In this document: positions 63,313 to 64,000 of the stretch, one piece after another | Position numbering within the stretch: position 1 is the first letter of the stretch | How the letters are laid out: each line of letters begins with the position of its first letter | Assembly: GCA_029202545.1 (NCBI GenBank) | Contig: CP119311.1 | Location: 3,906,001-3,970,000 of the forward strand | Direction: 5' to 3' | DNA: 64,000 bases | From: Candidatus Pseudobacter hemicellulosilyticus | Lineage (GTDB): Bacteria; Bacteroidota; Bacteroidia; Chitinophagales; Chitinophagaceae | The notes under the pieces: generated by a model | What the model was told of the DNA's origin: nothing | The model's database searches: none | What the model saw: only the letters and a program-made list of their open reading frames with translations | Position numbers and translations under genes: made by a program

Positions 63313-64000
63313 TTGAAAAGGATCTTTTTGTTCGTTATTGTATGGCTGACGGCCATGACAGCCGCCCTGGCACAGAACAAATTCAGTTTTGTGTTTATGT
63401 CGGACGTGCATTATACCCAGAAATTCAATGCGCCTAAAGGTTTTCAGCTGCTGGTGGATACACTGAACCGGCTGAACCCCGACCTGGTGCTGCTGGGTGG
63501 TGATATAGTCTATGACGCCCTGCGCGTGACCGAGCAGGAAGTGGTGGGTAATACCAATGCCTACCTGAAAGCGGCAGCGCAGATAAAAGCGCCCATCCAC
63601 TATGCAGTAGGCAACCATGAAGTGTTTGAGCTGTACCAGAAAGCAGCCGATACCAGTGGTGCGCTTTTTGGGAAGCGCTACTATGAACAATTTTTTGGTA
63701 AACGATACTATTCATTTGACCACAAGGGCTGGCATTTTATGGTGCTGGACAATATCTATGTGACGCCGGAAAGGTCCTATATGGGTAAGGTGGACAGTGT
63801 GCAGCTGGACTGGATAAAGGCCGACCTGAAAACCGTCAGCGACAGCACCCCCATTGTGATCATGGCGCATGTGCCGCTGATCACTACGCTGTCCCAGTGG
63901 TATGGTGGTGGCACCAATCCCAATGAAGATAAAGTGGCCGCGGTAGACAGTCATAAGATCCTCCGGCTGTTTGGCGACAAAAAGCTCCGGCTGATCCTGC
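63313..64000 (+). CDS. Metallophosphoesterase (calcineurin-like), TTG start, 3' end cut by window
   Basis: I translated from TTG 63313 (LKRIFLFVIVWLTAMTAALAQ, a signal peptide ending at ALAQ); no ATG occurs upstream of the motifs. The 229 visible residues contain the calcineurin-like metal motifs in order: MSDVHY, LLGGDIVYD, VGNHEVF, MAHVPL. The C-terminus, including the last GHxH-type motif, is outside the window. It starts 17 bp after the propeller lipoprotein gene and is probably the enzyme of locus 3, acting on a phosphorylated substrate in the periplasm; the substrate is unknown. Confidence 0.9.
   Translation, partial: MKRIFLFVIVWLTAMTAALAQNKFSFVFMSDVHYTQKFNAPKGFQLLVDTLNRLNPDLVLLGGDIVYDALRVTEQEVVGNTNAYLKAAAQIKAPIHYAVGNHEVFELYQKAADTSGALFGKRYYEQFFGKRYYSFDHKGWHFMVLDNIYVTPERSYMGKVDSVQLDWIKADLKTVSDSTPIVIMAHVPLITTLSQWYGGGTNPNEDKVAAVDSHKILRLFGDKKLRLIL

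Overview
The window reads as chromosome of a Gram-negative Bacteroidota, most likely family Chitinophagaceae (Chitinophaga/Niastella/Pseudobacter-like). The basis is three ECF sigma / FecR / SusC / SusD loci, a type IX secretion type-B sorted adhesin with its PorP/SprF partner, DUF6520, DUF4843, DUF4856 and DUF5117-type proteins, weak Shine-Dalgarno sites and moderately high GC. No rRNA, tRNA, IS element, phage or CRISPR array was seen.

Layout. 1-5.4 kb holds housekeeping genes: a truncated acyl-CoA carboxylase subunit, a DUF3810 membrane metallopeptidase-like protein, dCTP deaminase, a 4'-phosphopantetheinyl transferase and a DUF2130 coiled-coil protein. 5.6-13.2 kb is SusCD locus 1 (sigma, FecR, SusC, SusD, no hydrolase). 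13.6-14.6 kb has a small Cys-rich secreted DUF6520 protein and a MauE/DoxX-like membrane protein on the minus strand. 15.1-21.1 kb is a SprB-like PKD/Ig adhesin with its SprF-like partner. 21.5-23.6 kb has two uncharacterised envelope proteins. 23.6-43.4 kb is SusCD locus 2: sigma, FecR, SusC, SusD, a DUF4843 lipoprotein, a PKD-like lipoprotein and three DUF5117-type zinc metalloprotease paralogues, the first of which has lost every catalytic residue. An unknown 654-residue secreted protein lies between paralogues two and three. 43.5-50.4 kb has an EamA transporter and a likely iron-acquisition operon (DUF4856, imelysin, HTTM/vitamin-K-carboxylase-like, TonB receptor). 50.5-54.3 kb holds a 23-residue-repeat protein, an alkaline phosphatase, and a divergent Lrp/AsnC regulator and cysteine synthase. 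54.5-64 kb is SusCD locus 3, followed by two surface lipoproteins and a truncated metallophosphoesterase.

The three SusCD loci follow one plan. A TonB-dependent SusC with an N-terminal STN domain probably signals through FecR to its ECF sigma factor, which switches on uptake. The cargo genes differ: none in locus 1, metalloproteases (peptide or protein use) in locus 2, a beta-propeller lipoprotein and a phosphoesterase in locus 3.

The most unusual non-coding signal is a family of elements built on GGACGAACC (reverse complement GGTTCGTCC). Two different tandem arrays, with periods near 92 and 84 bp, fill the spacer between sigma and fecR in loci 1 and 2. Single copies lie at 38.4 kb and 50.5 kb. 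The other leading candidates for follow-up are the metalloprotease/pseudoprotease set, the HTTM iron operon with the carboxylase His and Lys conserved, and the DUF6520/MauE pair.
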